DNA of 64,000 nucleotides from positions 78,911 to 142,910 of the forward strand of contig JADJBU010000001.1 in assembly GCA_016703605.1 (NCBI GenBank), in the 5' to 3' direction. Positions 50,848-60,296 of this stretch are shown here, one piece after another. A model generated the notes under the pieces. The model saw only the letters and a list, made by a program, of their open reading frames with translations. It did not search any database and had not been told where the DNA came from. Positions within the stretch are counted from its first letter, which is position 1. Each line of letters opens with the position of its first letter. Made by a program: the position numbers and the translations under genes. The stretch comes from Candidatus Villigracilis adiacens (lineage in GTDB: Bacteria; Chloroflexota; Anaerolineae; Anaerolineales; Villigracilaceae).

Positions 50848-52115
50848 GGCAGGGCTTTCTTAAAGTCGCAGGATGAGGGATAAAGCAGCAAAAGGATTGG
50901 CGTCATAGAAACGTCTGGCGCGGGCATGATTGGAAAAACCCTGCTTGCAAAATAAAGCGATAATCAAATTGTTGATGCAAGCCATGGCGCGCGCCTTATG
51001 TTTACACGTCATTCTTGTTTTATCTTCACGAAAGGTGACGTCGCGACGATAATGCAATCCGTTTTCAATGCCCCACTCAGCGCGAATAAGTTCGAGTAAT
51101 CTTTCGGGGGGGGCGCTTGCTTGGCATTGAGACTGGTCAAGCCATATTGAATTTCGTGATGTACTTTGCCGGAACTTGCATAGGTAAAGCGGCGTTCCAA
51201 TTTGAAGACTTGCTGAACAGATGGCCAATCCATGTATTCGTTCAGCATATGACTGACCGTAATCCTTCGCTCTTCCAGTCGACCATGCGCCTTTTCCGTG
51301 GTCTGGGCTGTGACAAAATCCATGGGAGGACGCCCTTGTCCGCGCACTGGTTTTTGCGGGGCAAACAGGAGTTCAATGGCTTCGCGTGTTTTCGGTTGAT
51401 TGTCTTTGGCAATCCAAACATATTCTCCGCCTGCGTCTACAATTTGACTGGATAACGCTCTTTGGGTCTGCATGGCATCCCCCACCACCACTTTTTCCTC
51501 TAAATTCAGGCTTGCAAGGAGTTGGGGAGCCACCACAATCTCATTCTCCTTCTCTTTTTCAACGGGTAACTGCTTCAAAACTATCCCCGCTTCTGGCAGG
51601 TAGGCTGACAGCAAGTGAACGCCGAAGCGGTCCTTTGCGGTAATTGTCCCGCGTGCTGTTTTTCCATCCAAGCTGATGATTTGGGCTTGTTCAACGGCTG
51701 GCAGTTTGCCAAGATAGCCTGAAACTGCCTTGTCAATTTCAGGCGCGTGGCTTGCCAGAATCCTTTCGTACGTGCTGTGATCTGGCAAACGTGGATATTT
51801 CAATTGCAACACTTTCAATAACATCTCTTTCCGACCGTGTACCCAATCCGCTATTCCAGATGGCTTGTCCTCCCCGCATATTTTTGCCAACACAATCAGC
51901 AATAACAACGTTGGCAGTTGATAGCGAACCCCGCGCTTTTTCCGCTGATCTGTCACTTTCATAAAATGACTGTACAAACTTCCGCTGTCTATGACCAGTT
52001 CGCTTGTGTTACACTCCATTTTGACCTTCCTCGATTTCTATTTGGCGTCGTAACTCCAAATTTATCGAAGAAGGTCTTTTTCTTCAACCTTTCCTGACTT
52101 TAAGAAAGCCCTGCC
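50848..52115. mobile_element. ISAs1-family insertion sequence
   Basis: Perfect 20-bp terminal inverted repeats (GGCAGGGCTTTCTTAAAGTC and complement) bound a 1268-bp element carrying one transposase gene. The ends fit the ISAs1 family. No clear target-site duplication was seen. The right end cuts into an alpha/beta hydrolase gene, whose C-terminal codons continue beyond it. Confidence 0.9.
50860..52019 (-). pseudogene. ISAs1-family transposase, frameshifted at a homopolymer
   Basis: The main frame (336 residues) has YQLPTLLLLIVLAKICGEDK, the DDE-type core LDGKTARGTI and VVGDAMQTQRAL. It goes out of frame at a run of eight G (plus strand 51106-51113). The missing C-terminus continues in another frame as ELIRAEWGIENGLHYRRDV, which holds the last catalytic Glu, and REDKTRMTCKHKARAMACIN. 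A one-base change in the run would restore about 385 residues. The copy is otherwise intact, so the shift is recent, a sequencing artefact, or possibly slippage-based. Confidence 0.85.
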
Positions 52116-52246
52116 AAGCAGGCAACGAAGCGTTGACAGTTAGTGTTTTTCCCAATGCAAGCCACACCATCCGCGTCGGCGAGAAGTTCGCCGATGGTTA
52201 CTTCGACCTGATGGTAAACTGGCTTGGCAGCCTGCCGATTGAATAG
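52116..52246 (+). pseudogene. C-terminal remnant of an alpha/beta hydrolase, cut by ISAs1
   Basis: Directly after the IS end an open frame reads AGNEALTVSVFPNASHTIRV and GEKFADGYFDLMVNWLGSL before a stop. This is the catalytic-His end (PNASHTI) and last helix of an alpha/beta hydrolase. The upstream part is not found on the other side of the element within the window, so the IS insertion was accompanied by loss. Confidence 0.75.
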
Positions 52247-52286
52247 ATTCTTTGAAAATGGATGATTTCACAGGAGATGACGACTT

Positions 52287-53179
52287 ATGAAACACAAGTC
52301 TCTGATTGCCTACTTCCTCATCCTGATCGCGCTCTGCGCCGCGTTCATCGTCGGCGCGAAGATGATGGGCGAGCAGGGCATGTACCTGGCGCAGGGATAC
52401 ATGCTCACGCCCGCGCTCGCCGCGCTGATCACGCGCCTGTTCTTCTACGAGAAAAAATTCAAGGACGCCAACCCGCGCTTCGGGCGCTCGGCGATTACGG
52501 AAAATTCTGGCTGGTCTCAATGGGAATCACCGCGCTGTCATACGGCTTCTTTTTGGCATTCGGCGCGATCCGCCTAGACTTGAGCGGGCAGGAATTTTTG
52601 CGAAGGCTGGCGGAGCAGTTCGCCGCCGTCGGTCAGAACATGGAAGCGAGCCTGCCGCCTGGCTTCACGCCGCAGATGATGTTGCTGATCTACTTTATCG
52701 GCGGGCTGACCGTCTTCAACATCATGCCTGGACTCATCACGGGCTTCGGCGAAGAATTCGGTCATCGCGGCTTCATGTTCCCCGCGCTGTATCGCATTAA
52801 ACCCTGGGTTGGGATTTTTGTCGTCGGGTTCATTTGGTATGCGTGGCATCTGCCGCTGGCGCTCGTCATTCCGCAAACCGCCGAAACTCCGCTCTGGCAA
52901 TCCATTTTGAATTTCGTCATTCTTGGCGTCGGCTCGCTCTGCACGTTCGCATATCTGGCCTACGTGTACGTCAAGACCCGCAGTGTCTGGGTGGCGGCGT
53001 TCGCGCATATTGTGATGAACAATTCGGGTTCGGCGTTTTCGTATTTTGCGGTGGTTCAAAACCAGTTGCTCGCCAATCTTGGGCTGATGGTGGCTATGGT
53101 CATCGTTGCGGTGATTCTGATTCGCAGGAACGCGCTGGGAACATTCGCAGAGTATTTCCGCGCGGAGGCGGGGGGATAG
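52287..53179 (+). pseudogene. CPBP-family intramembrane protease, split by a frameshift
   Basis: A first frame gives the N-terminal membrane part (KHKSLIAYFLILIALCAAFI) and runs out of frame near 52490. The second frame continues DYGKFWLVSMGITALSYGFF and holds the CPBP motifs GEEFGHRG (EExxxR), WYAWHLPLAL and the third-motif histidine and asparagines in AHIVMNN. Joined, it would be about 297 residues. CPBP proteins are membrane metalloproteases, some in immunity or bacteriocin loci. Surrounding genes are decayed. Confidence 0.8.
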
Positions 53180-53224
53180 GGCACACAGTTCAGGGATAGC
53201 GGAAAATGAAGTCTACGGCGGGTG

Positions 53225-53395
53225 TGCAAACTGGTAATTTCCCGTCTGGTCAAAGGCGTCTTGCTCGTGGCAGATAACGCCATCAACCGCCGCGAAGCAT
53301 TAAAGCCGATGCTTGACCGCGTTCTGAACGATGAGCGCGTGGACGCGTTGATCGTCCCGATTGGGAAGGGCGAGCTGATGTGCAGGAAGATTTGA
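53225..53395 (+). pseudogene. C-terminal remnant of an O-methyltransferase
   Basis: The open frame reads KLVISRLVKGVLLVADNAIN then RVLNDERVDALIVPIGKGEL and ends soon after. This is the last third of a class I SAM-dependent O-methyltransferase (ADNA motif and C-terminal strand). The cofactor-binding N-terminal two thirds are missing and no start codon is near. Confidence 0.65.
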
Positions 53396-54325
53396 GGTAC
53401 AGGGGTGAAACGAAGTTACCCCATTATCAGTTTGGGGCGGTGTTGCAATACTGTCTCAAAGCGTAGATTGGATGTCATCATTCCCCGCCAGACCTGCGAT
53501 CTTGCGTGCCATTTCAGGTTTGCCCTGAGCCTGCCGATGGATGTGGTGATAGGCACGCGCTGAAAATTACGCTGACTCATCGCGGTATGCATCAGGCTTT
53601 AATCCTCGTCTTTTAATCGACAACACTGCTTGATCTTACTGATGGCATATCGGCGACTGGCATTTGCACCATCAAAACAGGTTTCTCATTCACAGATAAT
53701 AAACTGACGCAGCAAATAAATCAAAAGCGGCAGAGATTTCTCTCTGCCGTCTACGCTCGTTTTCTAAACTTATACCCGTATGCATGCTAATATGCCACTC
53801 TGGACAAATTCGATTGAGCCTCTGATTTTGGTATTTCGCCAATTCGTACATGATTGGTGATACGTGAGTTCTCAACTAAAAATGCGCATAATAGTTTTAC
53901 TCGCATTGGTTGTCTTCTCATTTCTTAGGTTTAGTTTCAGCCAATTGCAACTGTGTAGGCTCTTAAGCCTGCCTAATGATTGGGCTGGCGATAAGTTGTT
54001 TACTCGCTTTCAATCCTCTCAATAGAGGTGGGGGCATTCAAGCGAAGAGCATCGCCGGAATAATTACGATCTCCCTTTTCCGCGTAATCGCTTGAATGCC
54101 CATTCAAACGATGTGATCTTCCGCCAGTTCCATCGGCTTTCACTTCGGCGGGGACGGGCAAGTCTTGGGCTTCCTTCGACTTGATGTACAACTCCTACAG
54201 AAAGCCAGCACCACGGGACCCTTCTAGTTGAAAAAATATTTCGACGTCTGATTACCCCATAGAATAGATTTTTGAGAGATAGGAATGACGACGGATTTCA
54301 ATCTAATAGAGAAATCGAATAAACA
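53396..54325. other. Gene-poor region with repeats, no supported gene
   Basis: Short open frames occur (for example about 58 codons on the minus strand near 53430-53595 and 63 codons at 54000-54191 minus) but show no recognisable domain, signal or ribosome-binding site. A degenerate REP-like core (CCCTGAGCCTGCCGATGG) lies near 53525 and dispersed hairpin repeat copy 3 at 53713. The last 80 bp should hold the promoter of the histidine kinase gene. Confidence 0.5.
53713..53815. repeat. Dispersed hairpin repeat, copy 3
   Basis: CAAATAAATCAAAAG is followed by a palindrome CGGCAGAGA-tttc-TCTCTGCCG (53728-53749), TCTACGCTCGTTTTC and AACTTATACCCGTAT, then a diverged tail with ATTCGATTG. Compared with copy 4, the stem carries a paired change (GGAG to AGAG with its partner), which keeps the hairpin. 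This copy is the most diverged of the three. Confidence 0.75.
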
Positions 54326-55540
54326 TTGGGCGAATGGCAGTATAGCCATTACTTGTCCAAGTATAATTACAGAGTGAGACAATATCCCTCCCAAGCGCAC
54401 ACGTGGATTTTTTATGTTACCGCCGGTTTTTTGGTAGGAACAACTGTGCTGCGATTGTTAATCAATTATCAGCATGACCCAAGATTTATTTCGATGATGG
54501 GGGTGTTGGCAGGCTGGCTGCTATTATTTGTTGGGGCGGCAATGATAATGGCAAAACAAGGACGGTGGCTGCCCGTATATTTACTCCTTCAATCCCTATT
54601 GATTGCCGAGCTTTTTTCTCTGGCGAATGGTGAAGATTATATTGCCGCCCTCTTTGGTATTCTCAGCATGCAAATCATGCAGTGGACAAATCCAAAAGTT
54701 GGGGCGGTATGGATCAGTTTCTTTGCAGTGCTCATGACGTTCCCTCTGGTACATGCCTATGGGTTATTGGGCGGCGTTGCGATTGCATTTATCTACACCT
54801 TTGGAAGTATTCTCCTTGCCTCGTATACTTTGGCTGCGCGCCACGCTCGAGAAGCGTTTGATTACAATCAGACCCTGACGCGCCAACGTCAGGATGCGAA
54901 TCGCCAGTTACAGGAATACGCAAAACAAATTCAACATTTGGCTGTAGCGCGTGAGCGCTATCATCTGGCGCGCGAACTGCATGATTCGGTTACGCAAACA
55001 ATTTTCACCATGAACCTCACGGCGCAATCTGCTTTGACGCTTCTCGACCTCGACCAAAATCGCGCAGGGGAGCAACTGGAACGATTAAATCAGTTATCTC
55101 AAAGCGCCATTGCTGAGATGCAAACACTGATCCATGAACTTGACCCAACCCAAATCACCCAGGATGGCTTGGCAACCGCAATACAACAACACATCGGGGA
55201 TCACCGCCTGTCTGGAAATTTATCCGTTTCTTTGAGTGTTGAAGGTAATACCCTGCTTGAGCCTTTGGAGGAGCGAATGCTCTTTCGAATTACCCGGGAG
55301 GCTTTGAATAATATCGTCAAACACGCTCGTTCGAATCAGGCAACGATCCTCTTGCACTTAACCGAGCCGTTGTGGATCGAAATCTCTGACCAGGGGCAGG
55401 GCTTCGATTTGCAGCACATCTCGAGCAATGACGGTATCGGTTTGAGAAGTATGAGGGAACGGGCAGCCGAAATCGGGTGGGGATTACGGGTGATAACCTC
55501 GCCCGGGGCAGGCACAAGCGTTCGTGTCGAGAAGGAATGA
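54326..55540 (+). CDS. Membrane sensor histidine kinase (NarX/LiaS-like, HisKA_3 type)
   Basis: This 404-residue kinase has five or six N-terminal transmembrane helices (about residues 27-170), a short coiled coil, then the H-box LARELHDSVTQTIFTM, N-box EALNNIVKHARSNQ, G1 ISDQGQGFD and G2 GIGLRSMRERA, ending in GTSVRVEKE. The sensor region is intramembrane, without a large external domain. The TTG start at 54326 is only the start of the open frame; a GTG about 50 bp later is equally possible, as no clear ribosome-binding site is seen. The partner regulator follows 13 bp on. Confidence 0.88.
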   Translation: MGEWQYSHYLSKYNYRVRQYPSQAHTWIFYVTAGFLVGTTVLRLLINYQHDPRFISMMGVLAGWLLLFVGAAMIMAKQGRWLPVYLLLQSLLIAELFSLANGEDYIAALFGILSMQIMQWTNPKVGAVWISFFAVLMTFPLVHAYGLLGGVAIAFIYTFGSILLASYTLAARHAREAFDYNQTLTRQRQDANRQLQEYAKQIQHLAVARERYHLARELHDSVTQTIFTMNLTAQSALTLLDLDQNRAGEQLERLNQLSQSAIAEMQTLIHELDPTQITQDGLATAIQQHIGDHRLSGNLSVSLSVEGNTLLEPLEERMLFRITREALNNIVKHARSNQATILLHLTEPLWIEISDQGQGFDLQHISSNDGIGLRSMRERAAEIGWGLRVITSPGAGTSVRVEKE

Positions 55541-55553
55541 GAGGCGTTTCGCT

Positions 55554-56210
55554 ATGACATCACAAGTGGAAAAGATCAAAGTACTCATTGCTGACGACCA
55601 TCAAATCGTCCGGCAGGGGCTGCGAACCTTCCTTGAATTGCAGCAGGACATTGTTGTGGTTGGGGAGGCGGGTGATGGCTTAACCGCTGTCGAGATGTCC
55701 CGTCAACACGAACCGCAAGTCGTTCTGATGGACCTGGTAATGCCTCAAATGGACGGCGTTGAAGCCATTCGCAGGATCAAAACTTTGAACGGAAACATAA
55801 AAATAATTGCGCTGACAAGTTTTTCAGAAGACGACAAAGTCATGACAGCCATTCAATCTGGCGCATCCAGTTATCTGTTGAAAGATGTGACTCCCGACGA
55901 CCTGGTGGATGCCATTCGAGCAACCCACCGCGGCGAAGTCCGTTTGAGCCAGAGCGTCACCGGAAAATTAATGGAGCAGATTGCCCGTCAATCCGGCTCC
56001 GAATCGCCTGACCCAGCCATTTACCTGACAGCGCGCGAGTATGATGTTATTCGTCTTGTAGGGCAGGGGCGCGGCAATCAGGAAATCGCAGAGTCTTTAT
56101 TCATCAGCGACAAAACGGTCAAAACTCATGTGAGCAACATTCTTCGCAAACTAAATTTGACAGACCGCACACAATTGGCAATCTACGCAATTAAGAATAA
56201 ACTGGCATGA
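55554..56210 (+). CDS. NarL/LuxR-family response regulator
   Basis: This 218-residue regulator has a receiver domain with IADDH, phosphoacceptor Asp60 in VVLMDLVMPQ, Thr in ALTSFSEDD and Lys in LLKDV. The C-terminal LuxR-type helix-turn-helix reads LTAREYDVIRLVGQGRGNQE and SDKTVKTHVSNILRKL. It is the partner of the preceding kinase. Its stop overlaps the start of the next kinase-like gene (ATGA). Confidence 0.93.
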   Translation: MTSQVEKIKVLIADDHQIVRQGLRTFLELQQDIVVVGEAGDGLTAVEMSRQHEPQVVLMDLVMPQMDGVEAIRRIKTLNGNIKIIALTSFSEDDKVMTAIQSGASSYLLKDVTPDDLVDAIRATHRGEVRLSQSVTGKLMEQIARQSGSESPDPAIYLTAREYDVIRLVGQGRGNQEIAESLFISDKTVKTHVSNILRKLNLTDRTQLAIYAIKNKLA

Positions 56211-57007
56211 TACCGCACCCCAATCGCTCTACTCTCCCTGTCCGCGCTGGAAGAACGTCAGTCATTGCCGTTTATCTGGTCATAGCTGCTGAATTTTTTC
56301 AATTCCTGTTTTCCACACCGCATTCCGAACTTCGTCCCTTGCTATTTGGGTTACATGTTACCTACCTGATCCTCTTCACAGTTGTAATGCGGGCACAGCG
56401 CCTGCATTATGGATTGCTAAATTTATACTTTGCCGTTCAATCGGCGATTGTAGTCACACTGCTTTTATCAAATTCCGAATTAGGGGTTGCGACTGCGCTC
56501 TTTGTCTTGCTTGCCTTTCAAGCATCTTTGGTTTTTGCAGGCTCAGTCCATTGGCTATGGGTCGGTCTCTTTTCTGCGTTCATGGCAGCGCCGCTCATCT
56601 TCTACTTCGGAGCGCTTGATGGGCTGGCGCGCGCATTAATGCCCATGGCAGGCAGTGTTGTCGTTTCAGCCTATATCATTGTCAATCGTGAAATTGAGGA
56701 AGCCCGTCTCAAAAGCCAGGCCATGCTAAACGACCTGGAAACCCTGCATAGCCAATTGCAAAAATACGCCTCTGAAGCGGAGGAATTGGCAATTATGGAG
56801 GAACGCAACCGCCTGGCGCGCGAACTACACGACTCGGTTTCACAAACCTTGTTTAGCATGGCGCTTAATACTCGGTCGGCAGAGATCATACTGAAACGTA
56901 AGCCGTCACAGGCGCGACCTCAGTTGGAGAATCTCCAACGCCTTGCGCAAAACGCCCTGGCGGAGATGCGCAGACATATCACCCAGCTACACCCGAAAAG
57001 CGATTAA
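56207..57007 (+). CDS. Histidine-kinase-like membrane protein lacking the ATPase domain
   Basis: This 266-residue protein has five or six transmembrane helices and a coiled coil, then a complete dimerisation/phosphoacceptor region (RLARELHDSVSQTLFSM, AEMRRHITQLHP). It stops just where the HATPase domain should begin. An intrinsic terminator follows at 57037. No continuation of the kinase was found in the other frames. It overlaps the response regulator gene by 4 bp, so all three are one operon. It could serve as a dimer partner, a phosphatase-type modulator, or be a remnant. Confidence 0.82.
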   Translation: MIPHPNRSTLPVRAGRTSVIAVYLVIAAEFFQFLFSTPHSELRPLLFGLHVTYLILFTVVMRAQRLHYGLLNLYFAVQSAIVVTLLLSNSELGVATALFVLLAFQASLVFAGSVHWLWVGLFSAFMAAPLIFYFGALDGLARALMPMAGSVVVSAYIIVNREIEEARLKSQAMLNDLETLHSQLQKYASEAEELAIMEERNRLARELHDSVSQTLFSMALNTRSAEIILKRKPSQARPQLENLQRLAQNALAEMRRHITQLHPKSD

Positions 57008-57036
57008 CCTGCTTTCGGATGATCCCTCGTATCAAA

Positions 57037-57070
57037 AACCCTCAAACTTCGCGGAGTTTGAGGGTTTTTT
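57037..57070 (+). terminator. Intrinsic terminator of the two-component operon
   Basis: A 12-bp perfect stem (AACCCTCAAACT/AGTTTGAGGGTT) with a 6-nt loop is followed by a T-run, 30 bp after the truncated kinase stop. Confidence 0.9.
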
Positions 57071-57240
57071 CCTTGTCAAACAAAAGAGCGGAGATACATC
57101 TCTAGATGTAGAAAACATTCCATCCTGCGGATGACGCGAAATATGTCTTAAGCCCAATGTGCATTTATGGGGAAGCCATCATAATGGCAATGTTTCATTT
57201 GAAATCTTAGTGATCGCAACTCAAAGAACAGGAGATAGTT

Positions 57241-57912
57241 ATGCAGAAGCATCGGATAAATATTCAACAAATTGGCGGGGCTGCCGCCTTTATGAATGCA
57301 GCCGCGGCAATGGCAACGCTCATTGTGGCGTTTGGATTTATTGGCGTCGCCGCGCATTCAGACCCAAATAAATTAATGGAACTTGCCATCCACAACCCTG
57401 TTCTATTAATCGTTCAAGATGTGCTGAAGCTTGTTTCGAGCGGAATAGCCGTTGTCTTGATCCTGGCTTTACACAACCGCTTGCGAGATGATTTTCCAAA
57501 ATTGATGCGAACCGCCATATGGTTTGGATTTATTTCAGTGTTGTGCCTGCTTATTAACGCCGTGCTGAGCCTTCTTATGCTGGCACAGGCAACAAACATT
57601 TTTCAGGAACAAACTTGGATAAACAATCTAGTCTGGATGATATTCCAACAGCAAAAAACGACCGTCTTCGTTTTGCTGGGATTTCTGAACGGGTTGATCA
57701 ACATGCTGGGAATGGCTGTAATCGCCATCAACGGTGTGTGGTATTTACTTGTCAGTTGGGCTGCTTTGAAGGCTAACAGCCAGCCGAGATGGGTCAGTTA
57801 CCTTGGAATGACAATGGGCGGATTAAGTCTTTTACCGCCTCTCGGAATCCTGGTTTTGTTTCTGGGTATTCCCTGGTCGTTTGGGCTGGGCGGGACGCTT
57901 CTGAAGAAATAG
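57241..57912 (+). CDS. Multi-pass membrane protein, DUF4386-like
   Basis: This 223-residue protein has six hydrophobic helices and short loops. Gene length, helix spacing and the opening (INIQQIGGAAAFMNAAAAMA) resemble DUF4386-type proteins of unknown function. A ribosome-binding site (AGGAGA) lies 6 bp upstream. The serine hydrolase gene starts 17 bp after it, so the two are likely co-transcribed. Confidence 0.7.
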   Translation: MQKHRINIQQIGGAAAFMNAAAAMATLIVAFGFIGVAAHSDPNKLMELAIHNPVLLIVQDVLKLVSSGIAVVLILALHNRLRDDFPKLMRTAIWFGFISVLCLLINAVLSLLMLAQATNIFQEQTWINNLVWMIFQQQKTTVFVLLGFLNGLINMLGMAVIAINGVWYLLVSWAALKANSQPRWVSYLGMTMGGLSLLPPLGILVLFLGIPWSFGLGGTLLKK

Positions 57913-57929
57913 CCTGTCGGAGAAAAACC

Positions 57930-59144
57930 ATGTTTAGAACTGTTCTCAAACCTCTAACCGTATTAATGGGTATTTTCCTTGCAGGAATAGCCGTGCTATT
58001 TACCTGGCTGTCTGCGATCAATTCGCCGCAATATGCATGGCGCGTAATAGTTTACGGCGACTCTGACCCTCAGGATTACCTGATCTTTCCCCAGCGAGCC
58101 GTTCATAACGGCGGTCATATGTCAATCATAAAGACCGCAGATGCCAACATACCGCAGACGGTGACATTCCCATACGACGGCACACAACACACAGAAGCTT
58201 TTGACGATCTCCTGCACAGGACGAATACAGGCGCCTTCATCATCATTCGCGACGACAAGGTTGTTTATGAAGCCTATCTGGATTCAACCCGCGCCTCGAT
58301 CCACACTTCATTTTCAGTGGCAAAGTCCTTTGATTCAGCGTTGATCGGGGCTGCCATTGCGGATGGCAGGATCGGGTCCGTGGACGATGCGGTTATCAAG
58401 TACATCCCTGAGCTTACAGGGCGCGGCATCGACAACCTGACCATTCGCAATTTGCTCCAAATGGATTCGGGGATTCGTTATCGCCACAACGAAGAACTCC
58501 CTTTTTATATTCATCCGTTCGGTGACGACAGCTTCTCCTATTATTCAGCAGATCTGCGCAAGATCGCTCTCAGCGTTCAGCCTAGCGAAACGCCGATCGG
58601 CGAAGCCTTTCGATACAACAATTACCATCCATTACTCGAAGGTCTCATCCTCGAACGTGTAACGGGCATGCATGTCGCCGAATATTTGCAGGAAAAAATC
58701 TGGAGTCCGATGGGCGCTGAATATCCTGCTTCCTGGAGTCTGGACAGCGCGTCTTCAGGTTTCGAAAAAATGGAAAGCGGCATCAATGCAAGCGCAATGG
58801 ATTTCGCCCGCTTCGGCTTGATCTTCCTGCATAAGGGAAATTGGAACGGCAGGCAAATCCTCCCGGAGGCTTGGGTAACCGAATCAACCACGCCGCTGGA
58901 TCCTGACCCCAGAGTTTGGGAGACGTTTCCCGAATGGCTGAATTATGGCGGCTATTACAAATATCACTGGTGGGGGCTCAAAAACCCCGATGGCGTCAAT
59001 GACTTTGCCGCACGCGGGCATCTTGGTCAGGTCATCTATGTTGCGCCGCGCAAAAACATGGTGGTCGTGCGTTTCGGTGATGAACCTGACTCAAACATTA
59101 ACTGGACTCTTGTCATCCATGCCCTTGTGGATCAAATGCCATAG
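57930..59144 (+). CDS. Serine hydrolase, class C beta-lactamase/DD-peptidase family
   Basis: This 404-residue protein has an N-terminal membrane anchor (about residues 9-30) and an extracytoplasmic penicillin-binding-like domain. The nucleophile motif is SVAK and the second motif FRYNNYHP carries Tyr-x-Asn. The third-motif region is in ARGHLGQVIYV. Members include esterases, D-aminopeptidases and 6-aminohexanoate-dimer-type hydrolases, so the substrate is open. The ATG at 57930 is chosen because the signal anchor starts there; the frame from 57789 overlaps the previous gene. Confidence 0.87.
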   Translation: MFRTVLKPLTVLMGIFLAGIAVLFTWLSAINSPQYAWRVIVYGDSDPQDYLIFPQRAVHNGGHMSIIKTADANIPQTVTFPYDGTQHTEAFDDLLHRTNTGAFIIIRDDKVVYEAYLDSTRASIHTSFSVAKSFDSALIGAAIADGRIGSVDDAVIKYIPELTGRGIDNLTIRNLLQMDSGIRYRHNEELPFYIHPFGDDSFSYYSADLRKIALSVQPSETPIGEAFRYNNYHPLLEGLILERVTGMHVAEYLQEKIWSPMGAEYPASWSLDSASSGFEKMESGINASAMDFARFGLIFLHKGNWNGRQILPEAWVTESTTPLDPDPRVWETFPEWLNYGGYYKYHWWGLKNPDGVNDFAARGHLGQVIYVAPRKNMVVVRFGDEPDSNINWTLVIHALVDQMP

Positions 59145-59189
59145 ATTCCATATTCGTTTACTGATCTGTAATATGAAGGAGTAAAAATT

Positions 59190-60296
59190 ATGAACACAAA
59201 TCGTCGCTATGATGTTGACTGGCTTCGCACGCTTGCCACGGGTGGGATTTTCCTCTTCCACACCGCTCGTTTTTTCAACAATGAAGATTGGCACATCAAA
59301 AATAACATGAGCAGTGAAGGCGCAACCATATTTGTCGCGATCCTCGTCGAGTGGATCATGCCGCTATTCTTTATGCTGTCTGCCTTGAGCGTCTCCTATG
59401 CGCTGACCAGACGCGGCAATGGACAATATCTCTCGGAGCGGTTTCAACGGCTGATCATTCCGCTTCTGTTCGGAATATTTACCATTATCCCTCCGCAGGT
59501 TTATATCGAGCGGATCACACACGGGCAGTTTGAGGGAAGTTTCCTCCAATTCCTGCCTCATTACTTTGACGGCATGTATGGCTTTGGCGGAAATTTCGCA
59601 TGGATGGGATTGCATCTCTGGTATTTGCTTATGCTGTTTATTTTCAGCCTGATAACCCTTCCGCTCTTTCGCTTGCTTCTTAAAAGTGCATCCATCCCCA
59701 ACTTGTTTGCTTTCTTCCATAAACCGGGCATGATCTTTCTTTTATCCATCCCCATCATGTTGGTCGAATTATTTGTCAACACCCAGCCCAACGGCATTGG
59801 CATCCACGACTTTGGCGGCTGGAGTCCGCTCAGTTATTTGGTCATCTTCATACTTGGCTATCTAATTTCACTTGACCCCAGATTTCAGCAGACCCTGGCG
59901 CGTCATGCGTGGGCGGCTCTGGTGTTAGCGGTCGTTTCCATAATAAGCGGCTTTCTGGCAGTCAGGTATTTTCATCTTTCAAACCGCGATGAATTGCTTG
60001 CCATTCTACGCGGATTCGACACCTGGGCTTGGCTGGTCGCCTTTATGGGGCTTGCCGCCCGTTATCTCAATTTTTCCAATAGTTTTCTGAAATACGCCAG
60101 TGAAGCATCCCTGCCCTTTTATATCCTGCATCAGAGTGTGATCGTCATTGTGGCATTCTTCATGGTCAACCTGCCGCTGGGCGTATCGATGAAATATCCC
60201 CTGTTGGCGATAATCGCCTTTGCGATCATTATGGCGCTCTACGAAGGCTTGGTAAAAAGGATCAAAATTTTTCGTTGTTTATTTGGGATGAAATAA
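59190..60296 (+). CDS. Acyltransferase-3 family membrane protein
   Basis: This 368-residue polytopic protein starts RYDVDWLRTLATGGIFLFHT, with the conserved Arg-x-x-Asp-Trp-x-Arg and His of the acyltransferase-3 (OafA/glucan-modifying MdoC) family. These enzymes acetylate or succinylate surface sugars, using acyl groups brought across the membrane. About ten helices are seen. GGAG lies 11 bp upstream. Its stop overlaps the following start (TAATG). Confidence 0.9.
   Translation: MNTNRRYDVDWLRTLATGGIFLFHTARFFNNEDWHIKNNMSSEGATIFVAILVEWIMPLFFMLSALSVSYALTRRGNGQYLSERFQRLIIPLLFGIFTIIPPQVYIERITHGQFEGSFLQFLPHYFDGMYGFGGNFAWMGLHLWYLLMLFIFSLITLPLFRLLLKSASIPNLFAFFHKPGMIFLLSIPIMLVELFVNTQPNGIGIHDFGGWSPLSYLVIFILGYLISLDPRFQQTLARHAWAALVLAVVSIISGFLAVRYFHLSNRDELLAILRGFDTWAWLVAFMGLAARYLNFSNSFLKYASEASLPFYILHQSVIVIVAFFMVNLPLGVSMKYPLLAIIAFAIIMALYEGLVKRIKIFRCLFGMK

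Noticed and set aside
52262..52500. A frame starting at 52262 as the true N-terminus of the CPBP protein.
   Set aside because: Its first 75 codons are Arg/His-rich and without membrane helices, while the other frame supplies a normal first helix. A frameshift near 52490 fits better.
53430..53595. A minus-strand frame of about 58 codons (MHTAMSQRNFQRVPITTSIG) that looked like a transposase remnant.
   Set aside because: No motif could be matched, and part of it is the REP-like repeat core.
54000..54191. A 63-codon minus-strand frame (MYIKSKEAQDLPVPAEVKAD).
   Set aside because: No ribosome-binding site, no domain, and it lies in a gene-poor stretch with decayed sequence.
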